A stretch of 64,000 nucleotides of DNA from Nocardia aurea. Its GTDB lineage: Bacteria > Actinomycetota > Actinomycetes > Mycobacteriales > Mycobacteriaceae. The DNA is taken from positions 39,693 to 103,692 of the forward strand of contig NZ_QCYJ01000091.1 of NCBI RefSeq assembly GCF_003123685.1, given 5' to 3'. The translations under genes were made by a program, and so were the position numbers. Numbering within the stretch: the first letter of the stretch is position 1; each line of letters begins with the position of its first letter. The notes beneath the pieces are model-generated. The model was not told where the DNA came from. It was given only the letters and a program-made list of their open reading frames with translations, and made no database searches. Shown here piece after piece: positions 24,364 through 32,538 of this stretch.

Positions 24364-27300
24364 CTATTCGCTGTCGGCGAAGGGCCAGCGCGCCAGCCGA
24401 TCCCGCGCCCGCGACTCGTAGGGCCGCGCACCGAGCGCACGCGCGCGGTTCATCGCGGCGACCACCTCCGCGCGCGCACCCGCGCGACCGAGCATGCCCC
24501 GGGCGGTGCCGCGGTAGAGGCCCGACGGTCCGAGGCAGACGAGGCCGGGCCACTGCACGATCAACGTCTCGCCCCATCCCGCGGTCAGCGGTGCCAACAC
24601 GGCGGCGAATTCGACCACGCGGTCACGACGGTCCGGGGCGTGCTGACCGACCACGAGCAGCGCCTCGAGCAGCAACGGCACCCGGACGACCAGGCGCGGC
24701 CCGTGCAACCGCCCCGGCAGGGCGACGACCTGCTCGATCAATCGCATGGCGCGCTCGTGATCACCGATCTCGGCGGCGGCCATCGCGACGACGATGGCGA
24801 AATCCTCGTCGAAATCCTCGGCCATGCGATCGGCTTCGGCCAGCGCCTCGCGCAGGCGGCCCCGATGCCACAGTTCGATCGAACTGCTGGTCAGCAGCGA
24901 TGCCTCGGCGAGCAGCCGGGCCGGACCGTCGACGGCGCCGAGTCCGTCGGCGAAGGTCGTCATCAGCGTGCGCGACTGCTCGTAGTCGCCACGCAGCACG
25001 GCCAGCATCACCTGCCACCACAACTGGGTCGCCGCGAGATCGGTACCACCGTCGGCGGCGAGCCGGGTGAATTCGGCCGAGAGCCGCCGGACCAACCGCA
25101 TATCCCCCGACTCGAGCGCGCAGACGCGGCGCAGATGGATCGCCGTCGCCAGCGCTTCGCGATCGTGGCCCGCGAGCTGCTCCAATTCCTCGGCGATCAC
25201 CCGACGCTCGGCGACCGTGGTCGGCTCCCAGGTGCAGATGAACTCGGCCAAGCGCACCTGCCGCCACGACCGGCGTCCCGGCGCGCTGCGCGCACGCGCG
25301 TCGGCCAGCACCTCGAGGTCACCCGCGGTGCCGTGGATCGCGCGGTCCGCCGCTTCGATCGCCTCCACCTCGGCGACGAGATCGGCGTCCAGATCCTGCC
25401 GATGGGCCAGTGCTCGCGCCCGCAGCGCCGACGAACCGGTATGCACCACACCGTATCCGGAGAAGTAGCCGGCGACCCCGCGCGGCGCGGCGAGCAGCGC
25501 CGTGCGTGCCAGCGCGGTGCGGTCGTCGCGTTCGGCGCAACGTCTGCCCGCGCGATCGAAGGATTCGGCGGCGGAGTCGTAGTGGCCGAGCCGGTGGTGC
25601 GCCTGTCCGGCGAGGCAGTCGAGTTCGACGAGGAGTTCGGCGTCGCCCGGTTCGGCGTGCCGGATGCCGCGCGCCGCGAAATCGGCGCAATCGCTGACCG
25701 CATCGCGGCGTAGCGCGTCCCGCGCCGCCGTGGCACATGCCAGCGCGGCGGCGCGGTCGATCGAATCGAGGGCGGCGGCACTGCGGTGCAGCGCGGCGGA
25801 CGCGGTGTCGTCGGGGCGTGACAGCGCGAGTGTGTCGGCGATCCGCCGGTGCAGCGACGCCTTCCTGACCGCGCCGAGCCCGGATACGACCGTGTCGCGC
25901 ACCAGTTCGTGCCCGAAGCCGATCGTGTTGTCGGTCACCGAGACGATCTGCGCGGCAACGAGTTCGGCCACTGCTTCATCGAAACGCGCTGTGCCGTCGG
26001 CGGCCGCGGCGAGTCCGAGGGAGGCGCGAACGCCGAGTACGGCGAGCAGTTCGGCGAGGTCGCGCGCGGATTCGGTGACGGCGCCCAGTTTCGCCTCGGT
26101 GATCGCGGTGACCGCGCCGGTTCCGTGGACGGGGCGACCGGCGCGCACCAGATCGCACAGTTGCGCCGCGATGAACGGACTACCGAGGCTCGCGCGCACG
26201 ATATCGGTGCGCGCGGCGGCACCGACATCGCCTAGTTCGGCGCGGACGAATTCGGCGACGGCCGTGTCGGACAGCGGCGCGAGGTCGACGGTGACATGCG
26301 TGCCCGCGGCGCGCAGAGACTGCACCGCGGCGGCCGTCTCGGCGGGCAACGCGTCGCCACGGACCGTGAGCAGGAGCAGGATCGGGTGGGCGCGCAGCAC
26401 CCGCATCGCGGCGGCGATCATCCGCACGGAATCCGGATCGGCCCACTGCACGTCGTCGATGACCGCGACCATCCGGCCGGTCTCGCGGGTGATATCGGCG
26501 AACAGGGCCGCGAGCACGCGCGGGGTCGGGATATCGGGAACCACACGGCCCGACAGTGCCGCCTGGTCCAGCCACGGTGTCAGGGTCGCCAGCGGCTGGG
26601 CGCCGAAACCGCCGACGGCGGCGGTGAAATAGGCCGTGCCGCCGTGGCGGCGCACCGCGTCCTCGACCACGGCGGTCTTGCCGATCCCCGGTGCGCCGCG
26701 CACCGTCACCACGGTCAGCCCCTGCCGGGACCGCCGCCACGCGCGATCGAGAACACCCGCGACGTCGGCACGGCCGTACAGCGTCGAGACCGCCTCGACC
26801 GTCGGAGCGGCCGAGGCCGTGCGGATCTCGGTCTCCACCCGGACGGTGTCGGCACCGGGATCGAGTCCGAACTCCGCGCGCAGCGAACGGCGCAGCCGCA
26901 CCAGCACATCGAGCGCTTCGGAGATCCGGCCGCAGTCGCGCAGCGCGAGCGCGAGCAGTCGGGCCGTGCCTTCCCGGAACGGATGCCGCTCGCGTTCGTC
27001 GGCGAGCAACGTCACCGCATGCCTGGCGCGGCCGAGCACGATCAGGGCCTCCGCGCACAGTTCGACGAGTTCGGACCGCAACTCGTCGAGCCGGGCGCGT
27101 TCGGGCGCCAGTTCCGCGACATCGTCGACATCGGACAGTGCGTCACCGCGCCACAGGCCCAGTGCCCGGTCGAGCAGTTCGACCGCGCGCCCGATATCGC
27201 CGTCCGCGACGGCGGCCCGCGCGTCGCGCGACCACACATCGAGCAGGTCGAGGTCGGTGCCCGATCCGTCACATCGCAGCACATAACCGTGGGTGTCGGT

Positions 27301-27591
27301 GTCGATGCGCAAGTCGGGCAGCGGTTTCAACGCCCGGCGCAACCGCGAGACATAGCCCTGCAACGTGACCAGCGCGCTGTCGGGCGGACTTCCGCGCCAC
27401 AGCAGTTCGCACAGATACCCGGCGCTGCGCGTGGTGCGCTCGGCGGCCAGGATGACGAGCAGTTCCGCGTGTTTCCGCGCCGGAACCGCGATCCGGACAC
27501 CGTCGGGGCCGCTCACCTCCAGCGGCCCGAGCACCGCGATCGCGGGCCGGACACGAGCGACGTCGCCCGACAAGGCACGCACCAGCGTCAC
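24364..27591 (-). CDS. Large BTAD/AAA-type transcriptional regulator
   Basis: A 1075-residue regulator of the AfsR/SARP-related kind. Residues 15-105 form an OmpR-like winged helix (LGPLEVSGPDGVRIAVPARK, LRRALKPLPD), 112-255 a bacterial transcriptional activation domain with TPR helices, then an AAA/STAND ATPase with Walker A GAPGIGKT (299-306) and Walker B MVAVIDD (374-380), and a long helical TPR-like C-terminus. There is no C-terminal LuxR domain. The GTG at 27591 has GAGG eight bases upstream; the open frame continues beyond it but overlaps the divergent gene. Such proteins switch on secondary metabolism or stress genes after ligand and ATP binding. The target may be the divergent membrane protein. 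Confidence 0.88.
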   Translation of the reverse strand: MTLVRALSGDVARVRPAIAVLGPLEVSGPDGVRIAVPARKHAELLVILAAERTTRSAGYLCELLWRGSPPDSALVTLQGYVSRLRRALKPLPDLRIDTDTHGYVLRCDGSGTDLDLLDVWSRDARAAVADGDIGRAVELLDRALGLWRGDALSDVDDVAELAPERARLDELRSELVELCAEALIVLGRARHAVTLLADERERHPFREGTARLLALALRDCGRISEALDVLVRLRRSLRAEFGLDPGADTVRVETEIRTASAAPTVEAVSTLYGRADVAGVLDRAWRRSRQGLTVVTVRGAPGIGKTAVVEDAVRRHGGTAYFTAAVGGFGAQPLATLTPWLDQAALSGRVVPDIPTPRVLAALFADITRETGRMVAVIDDVQWADPDSVRMIAAAMRVLRAHPILLLLTVRGDALPAETAAAVQSLRAAGTHVTVDLAPLSDTAVAEFVRAELGDVGAAARTDIVRASLGSPFIAAQLCDLVRAGRPVHGTGAVTAITEAKLGAVTESARDLAELLAVLGVRASLGLAAAADGTARFDEAVAELVAAQIVSVTDNTIGFGHELVRDTVVSGLGAVRKASLHRRIADTLALSRPDDTASAALHRSAAALDSIDRAAALACATAARDALRRDAVSDCADFAARGIRHAEPGDAELLVELDCLAGQAHHRLGHYDSAAESFDRAGRRCAERDDRTALARTALLAAPRGVAGYFSGYGVVHTGSSALRARALAHRQDLDADLVAEVEAIEAADRAIHGTAGDLEVLADARARSAPGRRSWRQVRLAEFICTWEPTTVAERRVIAEELEQLAGHDREALATAIHLRRVCALESGDMRLVRRLSAEFTRLAADGGTDLAATQLWWQVMLAVLRGDYEQSRTLMTTFADGLGAVDGPARLLAEASLLTSSSIELWHRGRLREALAEADRMAEDFDEDFAIVVAMAAAEIGDHERAMRLIEQVVALPGRLHGPRLVVRVPLLLEALLVVGQHAPDRRDRVVEFAAVLAPLTAGWGETLIVQWPGLVCLGPSGLYRGTARGMLGRAGARAEVVAAMNRARALGARPYESRARDRLARWPFADSE

Positions 27592-27618
27592 ACCAGCGCC
27601 CTCGCCGATCCTCGGCTC

Positions 27619-28338
27619 ATGACAACCACGAACGAACTCCTGCCGACACCGACCACCACCGACGACCGGGCCCGCACGGGCAGCCCGTCCGGCGAAACTG
27701 TACTGCGAATGTGCGGCGCCGCGCTGACCATCGGCGGCGCACTGTGCATCGCGGGCGGCACCCTGCATCCGATCGTCGCGGGTAAGGGCCATTCCGTCGA
27801 GGCACTGACCAGCCCCGGCACGCCGATCGCGCAGACCCTGCTCGGTCTCGGCACCGTGCTGCTCGTACTCGGCCTGCCCGGTATGTACGCGTGGCTGCGG
27901 CCTCGGCTCGGCCCGGCCGGTTTCCTCGGCACGCTCACCTACCTGGTCGGCAATATCGTCACCGCCACCGGACACCTGACCGTCGAATTGTTCGTCGCCT
28001 ACCCGTTCGCGTCCGATCCGGACACCGCGCATCTGATCGCCGACAACGACAATATGATCGACTCGACCGCGTTCATGCTGTTCAACACCATCGGCGGACT
28101 GGTGATGCTGGCCGGAATGGGTCTGCTCGGCGCGAGCCTGCTGCGCAATCGCGCGGTGCCGCGCTGGATCGCGGTGCTGACCCTGCTCGGCATGGTCGGC
28201 TTCTTCCTGCCCATTCCCGCGACGGCCGGACTGTCCGGGTTCATCTACGAAGCGCCGCGCGGTATCGCCGTGGCCGCACTCGGTGTCCTGATGATGCGCA
28301 GACCGCGCGGCTTGCGCCGGTGGGCCGCGCGGCCGTGA
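27619..28338 (+). CDS. Six-helix membrane protein (DUF4386-like)
   Basis: A 239-residue protein with a polar N-terminus (1-28) and about six transmembrane helices, with short conserved-looking loops (GTLHPIVAGKGHSVEAL and YPFASDPDTAHLI). It resembles the poorly characterised DUF4386-type proteins, without certainty. The gene is divergent from the large regulator with only 27 bases between the start codons, so both promoters must overlap coding DNA or one transcript is leaderless. Its stop is followed at once by a terminator shared with the convergent hydrolase gene. Confidence 0.7.
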   Translation: MTTTNELLPTPTTTDDRARTGSPSGETVLRMCGAALTIGGALCIAGGTLHPIVAGKGHSVEALTSPGTPIAQTLLGLGTVLLVLGLPGMYAWLRPRLGPAGFLGTLTYLVGNIVTATGHLTVELFVAYPFASDPDTAHLIADNDNMIDSTAFMLFNTIGGLVMLAGMGLLGASLLRNRAVPRWIAVLTLLGMVGFFLPIPATAGLSGFIYEAPRGIAVAALGVLMMRRPRGLRRWAARP

Positions 28339-28348
28339 CAACCGTGAC

Positions 28349-28381
28349 CGCCGTTCTCATCCCGTGCCGGTGAGAACGGCG
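28349..28381. terminator. Bidirectional terminator overlapping a stop codon
   Basis: CGCCGTTCTCA and TGAGAACGGCG pair perfectly around an 11-base loop between convergent genes; it covers the stop of the minus-strand hydrolase gene. Confidence 0.7.
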
Positions 28382-29025
28382 TCGGTATCCGAGCCGAGAC
28401 CGCCGAGATACTCCACGGCGCGATCCAGCGCCCACACCTCGCCGATCTTGTGCGCGATATCGAACAGATTCGCCTTGTGCACGCGCCGGTCCCGATCACC
28501 GACCGCGTCTTCGACGACGATGGGCACGAATCCGTGCTGCAACGCGTCCAACGCGGTCGCGCGGACGCATCCGCTGGTGGACAGCCCCGCGATCAGCGCC
28601 GTGTCGACACGCTGGGCGGTGAGATAGGAATGCAGGGTGGTGCCGAAGAACGCGCTGGGATAGCTCTTGGTCACCCGGAATTCGTTCGCGTTCGGGGCCA
28701 GTCCCTCGATGAAATCGGCGAACGGACTGCCTTCGCAGAACGCGACGAGACCACCGGATTTGCGGAAGAAATGGCCCGCGTCGGCGCCGTCGGCGCGCAG
28801 CCGTACCTCGGTGACCACGACCGGAATTCCGGCCCCGCGCGCGGCGGCGAGCAGGACGCGCATCGCACGGACCGGTTCGTCGACCCCGGCGTAGAGCGAG
28901 CAGCCGGGGTCGACATAAGCGCGGGCGGGGTCGACGAGAATCAGCGCGGGCCTCGTGCCCGGGGTGAGCTCGCCGCCGAATCCGGCGGTGGCGTAGTCGG
29001 CGGCGAGGTCGTCGGGAACCGGCAT
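28357..29025 (-). CDS. Isochorismatase-family amidase (N-carbamoylsarcosine/maleamate amidase-like)
   Basis: A 222-residue cysteine hydrolase with the complete triad: Asp32 (LILVDPARAY), Lys120 (RVTKSYPSAF) and Cys153 (STSGCVRAT), and the cis-peptide loop before the Cys. The sequence pattern is nearest to N-carbamoylsarcosine amidase and maleamate amidase. These release ammonia from a carbamoyl or amide group. In the wider context it could follow a hydantoinase-type ring opening at 18577-20040 or supply maleate for an isomerase, but it lies 8 kb away and is separately transcribed. The ATG is preceded by GGGAG. Confidence 0.88.
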   Translation of the reverse strand: MPVPDDLAADYATAGFGGELTPGTRPALILVDPARAYVDPGCSLYAGVDEPVRAMRVLLAAARGAGIPVVVTEVRLRADGADAGHFFRKSGGLVAFCEGSPFADFIEGLAPNANEFRVTKSYPSAFFGTTLHSYLTAQRVDTALIAGLSTSGCVRATALDALQHGFVPIVVEDAVGDRDRRVHKANLFDIAHKIGEVWALDRAVEYLGGLGSDTDAVLTGTG

Positions 29026-29156
29026 GGCGGATCACTCCCTCTCGGTGAGGTGATGAATCGGATAGGCGATGACCTCGAAGATATGCACGGCATGTTTCCC
29101 CCCGGAACCGATCGGGTTACGGACGCTCCGCAGGAGCGAAGACGACATTCGGGCTA

Positions 29157-29172
29157 CGATGACGTCTCATCG
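29157..29172. promoter_or_regulatory. Inverted repeat and -10 element upstream of lsr2
   Basis: CGATGA-CGTC-TCATCG, 29 bases before the lsr2 start. It overlaps TACGAT (29155-29160), a good -10 hexamer, so it may be an operator or a short leader hairpin. Confidence 0.4.
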
Positions 29173-29200
29173 TTCGGGTCGATCATCGAAGGAATATGGA

Positions 29201-29533
29201 ATGGCGCGCAAGGTCACCGTTGAGCTGGTCGATGATTACGACGGCAAGTCCGAGGCTCAGGAGACCGTGCGTTTCGCCGTGGACGGCGTGGACTACGAGA
29301 TGGACCTGTCGGTACTCAACGGCGCGCGACTACGCGGCATCTTCGAACAGTGGACGCCCCACGCCCGCAAGGCGGGCCGGGTGCCGCGCGGCGAGAACGG
29401 CTCCGGCCAGGCCACCGATCGCGAGCAGGCCCAGACCATTCGCGAATGGGCGCGCAACAACGGCATGGAGGTCTCGAGCCGTGGCCGGATCTCGGCGGAG
29501 GTCGTCGAGGCCTATCAGAAGTCGAACGCGTAG
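29201..29533 (+). CDS. lsr2: Nucleoid-associated xenogeneic silencer Lsr2
   Basis: A 110-residue protein recognised as Lsr2: N-terminal MARKVTVELVDDYDG oligomerisation domain (1-60) with the VRFAVDGVDYEMDLS segment, linker, and a C-terminal DNA-binding domain (75-110) with the RGR minor-groove motif at 94-96 (SSRGRISAEV). Lsr2 binds AT-rich DNA, bridges it and silences horizontally acquired and virulence genes, like H-NS. The ATG has GAAGGA seven bases upstream; longer upstream frames are not conserved. It is monocistronic and convergent with the SulP gene. Confidence 0.96.
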   Translation: MARKVTVELVDDYDGKSEAQETVRFAVDGVDYEMDLSVLNGARLRGIFEQWTPHARKAGRVPRGENGSGQATDREQAQTIREWARNNGMEVSSRGRISAEVVEAYQKSNA

Positions 29534-29555
29534 CCGGGTCGTCGCCGCGAGCGGT

Positions 29556-31259
29556 TCAGCCGTCGGAGGAGGCCGGGGTCTCCGGTAGGTCCGCGACGGC
29601 GTCGGTGACGGTCGCGAAGACGGCGATCGCCATGTCCTGTGGGATCGCGGTCCCCAACTCGTCGCCGAACTGTCCGATGTAGCGGGCGATGCGGAAGTCG
29701 ATCCTGCGGCGGCCGAGACTGTCGCGCAGGTCGGAGAGCATCATCGCGGCGGTCACGTCGATGGTCGGCGAGGTTTCGGCATCGAGCACGACCAATCGGG
29801 TCCGGTCGGTGCACAACTGTTCGACGCGGTCGCGGACGTAGTCGGCGTTGGCGAAGTACAGCCCCGACTCCACCCGCACCACCAGCAGGTCCGGTCGGCG
29901 TGGCAGGTCGGGATGACGGTCGGCGTCCAGCCACAGGGTGCCGCTGCGGACCACGGGCACGATATGCGGCCGGGAACTGCGATAGACCAGTAGCAGGATC
30001 GATATCCCGATGCCGATCAACAGACCGGGCAGCGTGTCGAATACGAGGACGCCGATCATGGCCGCCGCCGCGGCGGTGAAATCGGTACGGGCCGCCTTGC
30101 CGTAGATCCCGCCGAGTCGCACCGTCCACACCCGGTACAGCCGTCGCAGCGCGGGGAAGTCGACCAGCTCGATCACCGCGGCGATCACCACACCGGCCAG
30201 CGTCGCCTCGGGCAGTTTCTCGAACAGGCCGGTGAGGAACAGCAGAGTCAACACCGTGAGACCCGCCACCACGAGGCCACTGACCTGTGTCTTCGCACCG
30301 GCGGAACCGTTGACCGCGGTTTTGGACAGACTGCCGTTGACGACCATGCCCGAAGCGAGTCCCGCGCCCAGATCGGCCGCGCCGAGCCCGACGAGTTCCC
30401 GGTTGGGGTCGACCTGGTAACCCTGTTTGGCCGCATAGGTCTTCGCGGCTCCCAGGCCCTCGGCGAAACCGATCAGCAGCACCCCCGCCGCGGGCCCGAG
30501 CAGATCGAGGTAGTCGCCGAAGGCCACACCGTCGGGCAATCCGACCGAGGGCAGCCCGGCATCGATGTGGCCGACGATGTCGACGCCCCGGTCGTCCAGA
30601 CCGAGAACCGACACCGCCGCGATGCCGAGCAGCACCGCGAGCAGCGATCCCGGTACCAGCGGCAGCCAGCGTTTCAGGCCGATGACCACGGCGAGACTCA
30701 GGAATCCGACGAGGGCGGTCTGCCAGTGCAGGTCGCCGAGCCCGGTCAGCACCCCCCACAGCTGGTCGAAGAAATCACCGGCGGTCTTGTCGATGCCGAG
30801 CAGTTTCGGCACCTGGCCGATGATGATGGTCAGCGCCAGACCGACGATGAAACCCTCGAGAACCGGTTCGGAGATGAAGGCGGCGACGAAACCCAATCGG
30901 ATCGCGCCCGCCACCAGACCGAGCAGACCGGTGGCGATGGCCAGTCCGGCCGACAGGGCGATGTAGCGGCCGCCGTCTGCCCCGGCGATCGGGGTGATGA
31001 TGGCGGCCGACAGCGCGGCGGTCGCCGACATCGGGCCGACGACGAGGTGACGTGAACTGCCGGCGAGCGCGTACAGCACCAGCGACGGAACCGCGGCGTA
31101 GAGACCGACGACCGGCGGCACCCCGGCGATCGAGGCGTAGGCGAGTCCTTCGGGAACGAGAACGGCCCATACCGTCAGGCCCGCGAGAATATCGGGGCGC
31201 AGCCACTGCCTGCGGTATCCGGCGAGCGATTCGAACACCGTCCAGCGTGCCATCCTCAC
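29556..31259 (-). CDS. SulP-family anion transporter with STAS domain
   Basis: A 567-residue membrane protein: transmembrane core with the SulP signature region (PVVGLYAAVPSLVLYALAGSS, VNGSLSKTAVN), then a cytoplasmic STAS domain (about 440-550; LVVLDAETSPTIDVTAAMMLSDL). SulP proteins move sulfate, bicarbonate or other anions. The GTG at 31259 or the ATG two codons later is the start. There is no carbonic anhydrase fused or adjacent, so sulfate or another anion is more likely, but this cannot be settled. The small DUF7144-like gene ends 21 bases upstream on the same strand, so they are probably cotranscribed. Confidence 0.9.
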   Translation of the reverse strand: MRMARWTVFESLAGYRRQWLRPDILAGLTVWAVLVPEGLAYASIAGVPPVVGLYAAVPSLVLYALAGSSRHLVVGPMSATAALSAAIITPIAGADGGRYIALSAGLAIATGLLGLVAGAIRLGFVAAFISEPVLEGFIVGLALTIIIGQVPKLLGIDKTAGDFFDQLWGVLTGLGDLHWQTALVGFLSLAVVIGLKRWLPLVPGSLLAVLLGIAAVSVLGLDDRGVDIVGHIDAGLPSVGLPDGVAFGDYLDLLGPAAGVLLIGFAEGLGAAKTYAAKQGYQVDPNRELVGLGAADLGAGLASGMVVNGSLSKTAVNGSAGAKTQVSGLVVAGLTVLTLLFLTGLFEKLPEATLAGVVIAAVIELVDFPALRRLYRVWTVRLGGIYGKAARTDFTAAAAAMIGVLVFDTLPGLLIGIGISILLLVYRSSRPHIVPVVRSGTLWLDADRHPDLPRRPDLLVVRVESGLYFANADYVRDRVEQLCTDRTRLVVLDAETSPTIDVTAAMMLSDLRDSLGRRRIDFRIARYIGQFGDELGTAIPQDMAIAVFATVTDAVADLPETPASSDG

Positions 31260-31280
31260 ACCGCCCGTTCGCTGGTTCGG

Positions 31281-31703
31281 TCACCGACCGCGCACGTCAC
31301 CTCGGCGCCGGGGATGCCAGGTGACCACGGCCCAGATGACGACGACGTCGAGCACGATGAGCAGCACCGACCACAGCGGGTAGTACGGCAGCCACAGGAA
31401 GTTGGCCAGGATCGACAGCGACGCGAATCCGATCGCCGCGCCGCGACCCCAGGCGGTGCCCGTGACCAGCGCCAACGCGCAGACGATGATGAGCACGCCG
31501 AGCACGATGTGGATCCAGCCCCACGTGGTGAGGTCGAATTCGTAGATGTAGTCGATGCCCGTGACGAACACCTCGTCCTCGGCGACGGCCGAAATACCTT
31601 GCAGCAGTGACACGATGCCGAGCACCATCAGCAGGATCGCGGCGCCGATGGAGGTACCGGCGGCGAGGCCCTGCCGTCCGTGGTGATTGTCCGGTGCGGT
31701 CAT
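31281..31703 (-). CDS. DUF7144-like four-helix membrane protein (copy A)
   Basis: A 140-residue protein with four transmembrane helices. The conserved GWIHIVLG in the third quarter and the end LPYYPLWSVLLIVLDVVVIWAVVTWHP (in pieces) define this actinobacterial family. The ATG at 31703 follows GGAAGGAG. Function unknown. It is homologous to the protein at 31953-32405 and divergent from it; it is in operon order before the SulP gene. Confidence 0.85.
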   Translation of the reverse strand: MTAPDNHHGRQGLAAGTSIGAAILLMVLGIVSLLQGISAVAEDEVFVTGIDYIYEFDLTTWGWIHIVLGVLIIVCALALVTGTAWGRGAAIGFASLSILANFLWLPYYPLWSVLLIVLDVVVIWAVVTWHPRRRGDVRGR

Positions 31704-31952
31704 CTCCGACTCCTTCCGAGCACGGGTTCGACGGCGACTATGCCCGCGACACCCACGGGGGCGCCTCACCCGCTCGGGGTGAGCGATCGGTGGCGACGGC
31801 GCTCACCCGAATCGGATGAGGCGCCGCGCGCGGGGAAGCCCGACGATGCCGTAATGGTCAACGAGAAACTGTGCCCGGGATGTATGAGCCCGGTGCGCTA
31901 TTCGGGGATGAATTCGCCTCCGCGACAGCGAATTTACCGCGGCCACCACGCC

Positions 31953-32405
31953 ATGCCGAGCACGCCGCGCCCGTCCGTGGCCTCGGTGCCGCCGGTGACC
32001 TACGTCGAGGAGGCCGGGCTGTCCTCGCGGCAGGCCGCGGCCTCGGTCGCGGCCATCGCGTGGGCGGTGTTCCTGATCGCGGCGGGCACGATGTCGATCC
32101 TGCTCGGCGTGATCTGCTTCGCGGGCAACCACGTGGTGCTCGCCGATATCGCCGCCGTCTACCGACTCGGCGCGGGCGCGATGGGGTGGATCCACCTCGG
32201 TCTCGGTCTCGCGCTGATCATCTGTGGTGTGGGCTCGGTCGTCGGGCGGACCTGGGCGCGGATCGGCGCGGTGATCTGCGCGATGGCGTCGATCGTCGCC
32301 GATTTCGCGTGGCTGCCGCACTATCCCGGCTGGGCGGCCGTGGTGATCACGGTGAAGGTGGCCGCCATCTGGGCCATGGCCGTCTGGCATCCGGCAGATA
32401 TGTGA
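31953..32405 (+). CDS. DUF7144-like four-helix membrane protein (copy B)
   Basis: A 150-residue protein homologous to copy A (GWIHLGLG, LPHYPGW, AIWAMAVWHP). The start is uncertain: the ATG at 31953 gives the family length but lacks a good ribosome binding site; in-frame ATGs at 31908 and 31854 would add 15 or 33 residues including a CPGC pair of doubtful meaning. About 250 bases separate it from copy A. A strong hairpin follows the stop. Confidence 0.75.
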   Translation: MPSTPRPSVASVPPVTYVEEAGLSSRQAAASVAAIAWAVFLIAAGTMSILLGVICFAGNHVVLADIAAVYRLGAGAMGWIHLGLGLALIICGVGSVVGRTWARIGAVICAMASIVADFAWLPHYPGWAAVVITVKVAAIWAMAVWHPADM

Positions 32406-32425
32406 ACCGCTCCTCGAATTCCGCC

Positions 32426-32462
32426 GTCCGGCGTATCACCCACCGGGGGTGATACGCCGGAC
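32426..32462 (+). terminator. Strong terminator hairpin
   Basis: Perfect 16-bp stem (GTCCGGCGTATCACCC with its complement) and a five-base loop, 21 bases after copy B and 76 bases before the alkyl sulfatase start. An operator role for the sulfatase gene is possible but the geometry fits a terminator. Confidence 0.7.
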
Positions 32463-32538
32463 CCGCCGATTCCCTACCGTGGCCGACATCGGCGTATTCG
32501 TCCGCGAGAAGTCGACATATTCGGAAACGAGGAAATAT

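Noticed and set aside
27592..28341. N-terminal extension of the large regulator by 250 codons
   Set aside because: It would overlap the whole divergent membrane protein gene and has no domain similarity; the GTG at 27591 gives the normal winged-helix start.
31854..31952. Upstream extension with CPGC motif for the second DUF7144-like protein
   Set aside because: The motif is not part of the family and appears only in the uncertain leader; kept as a start-site uncertainty only.
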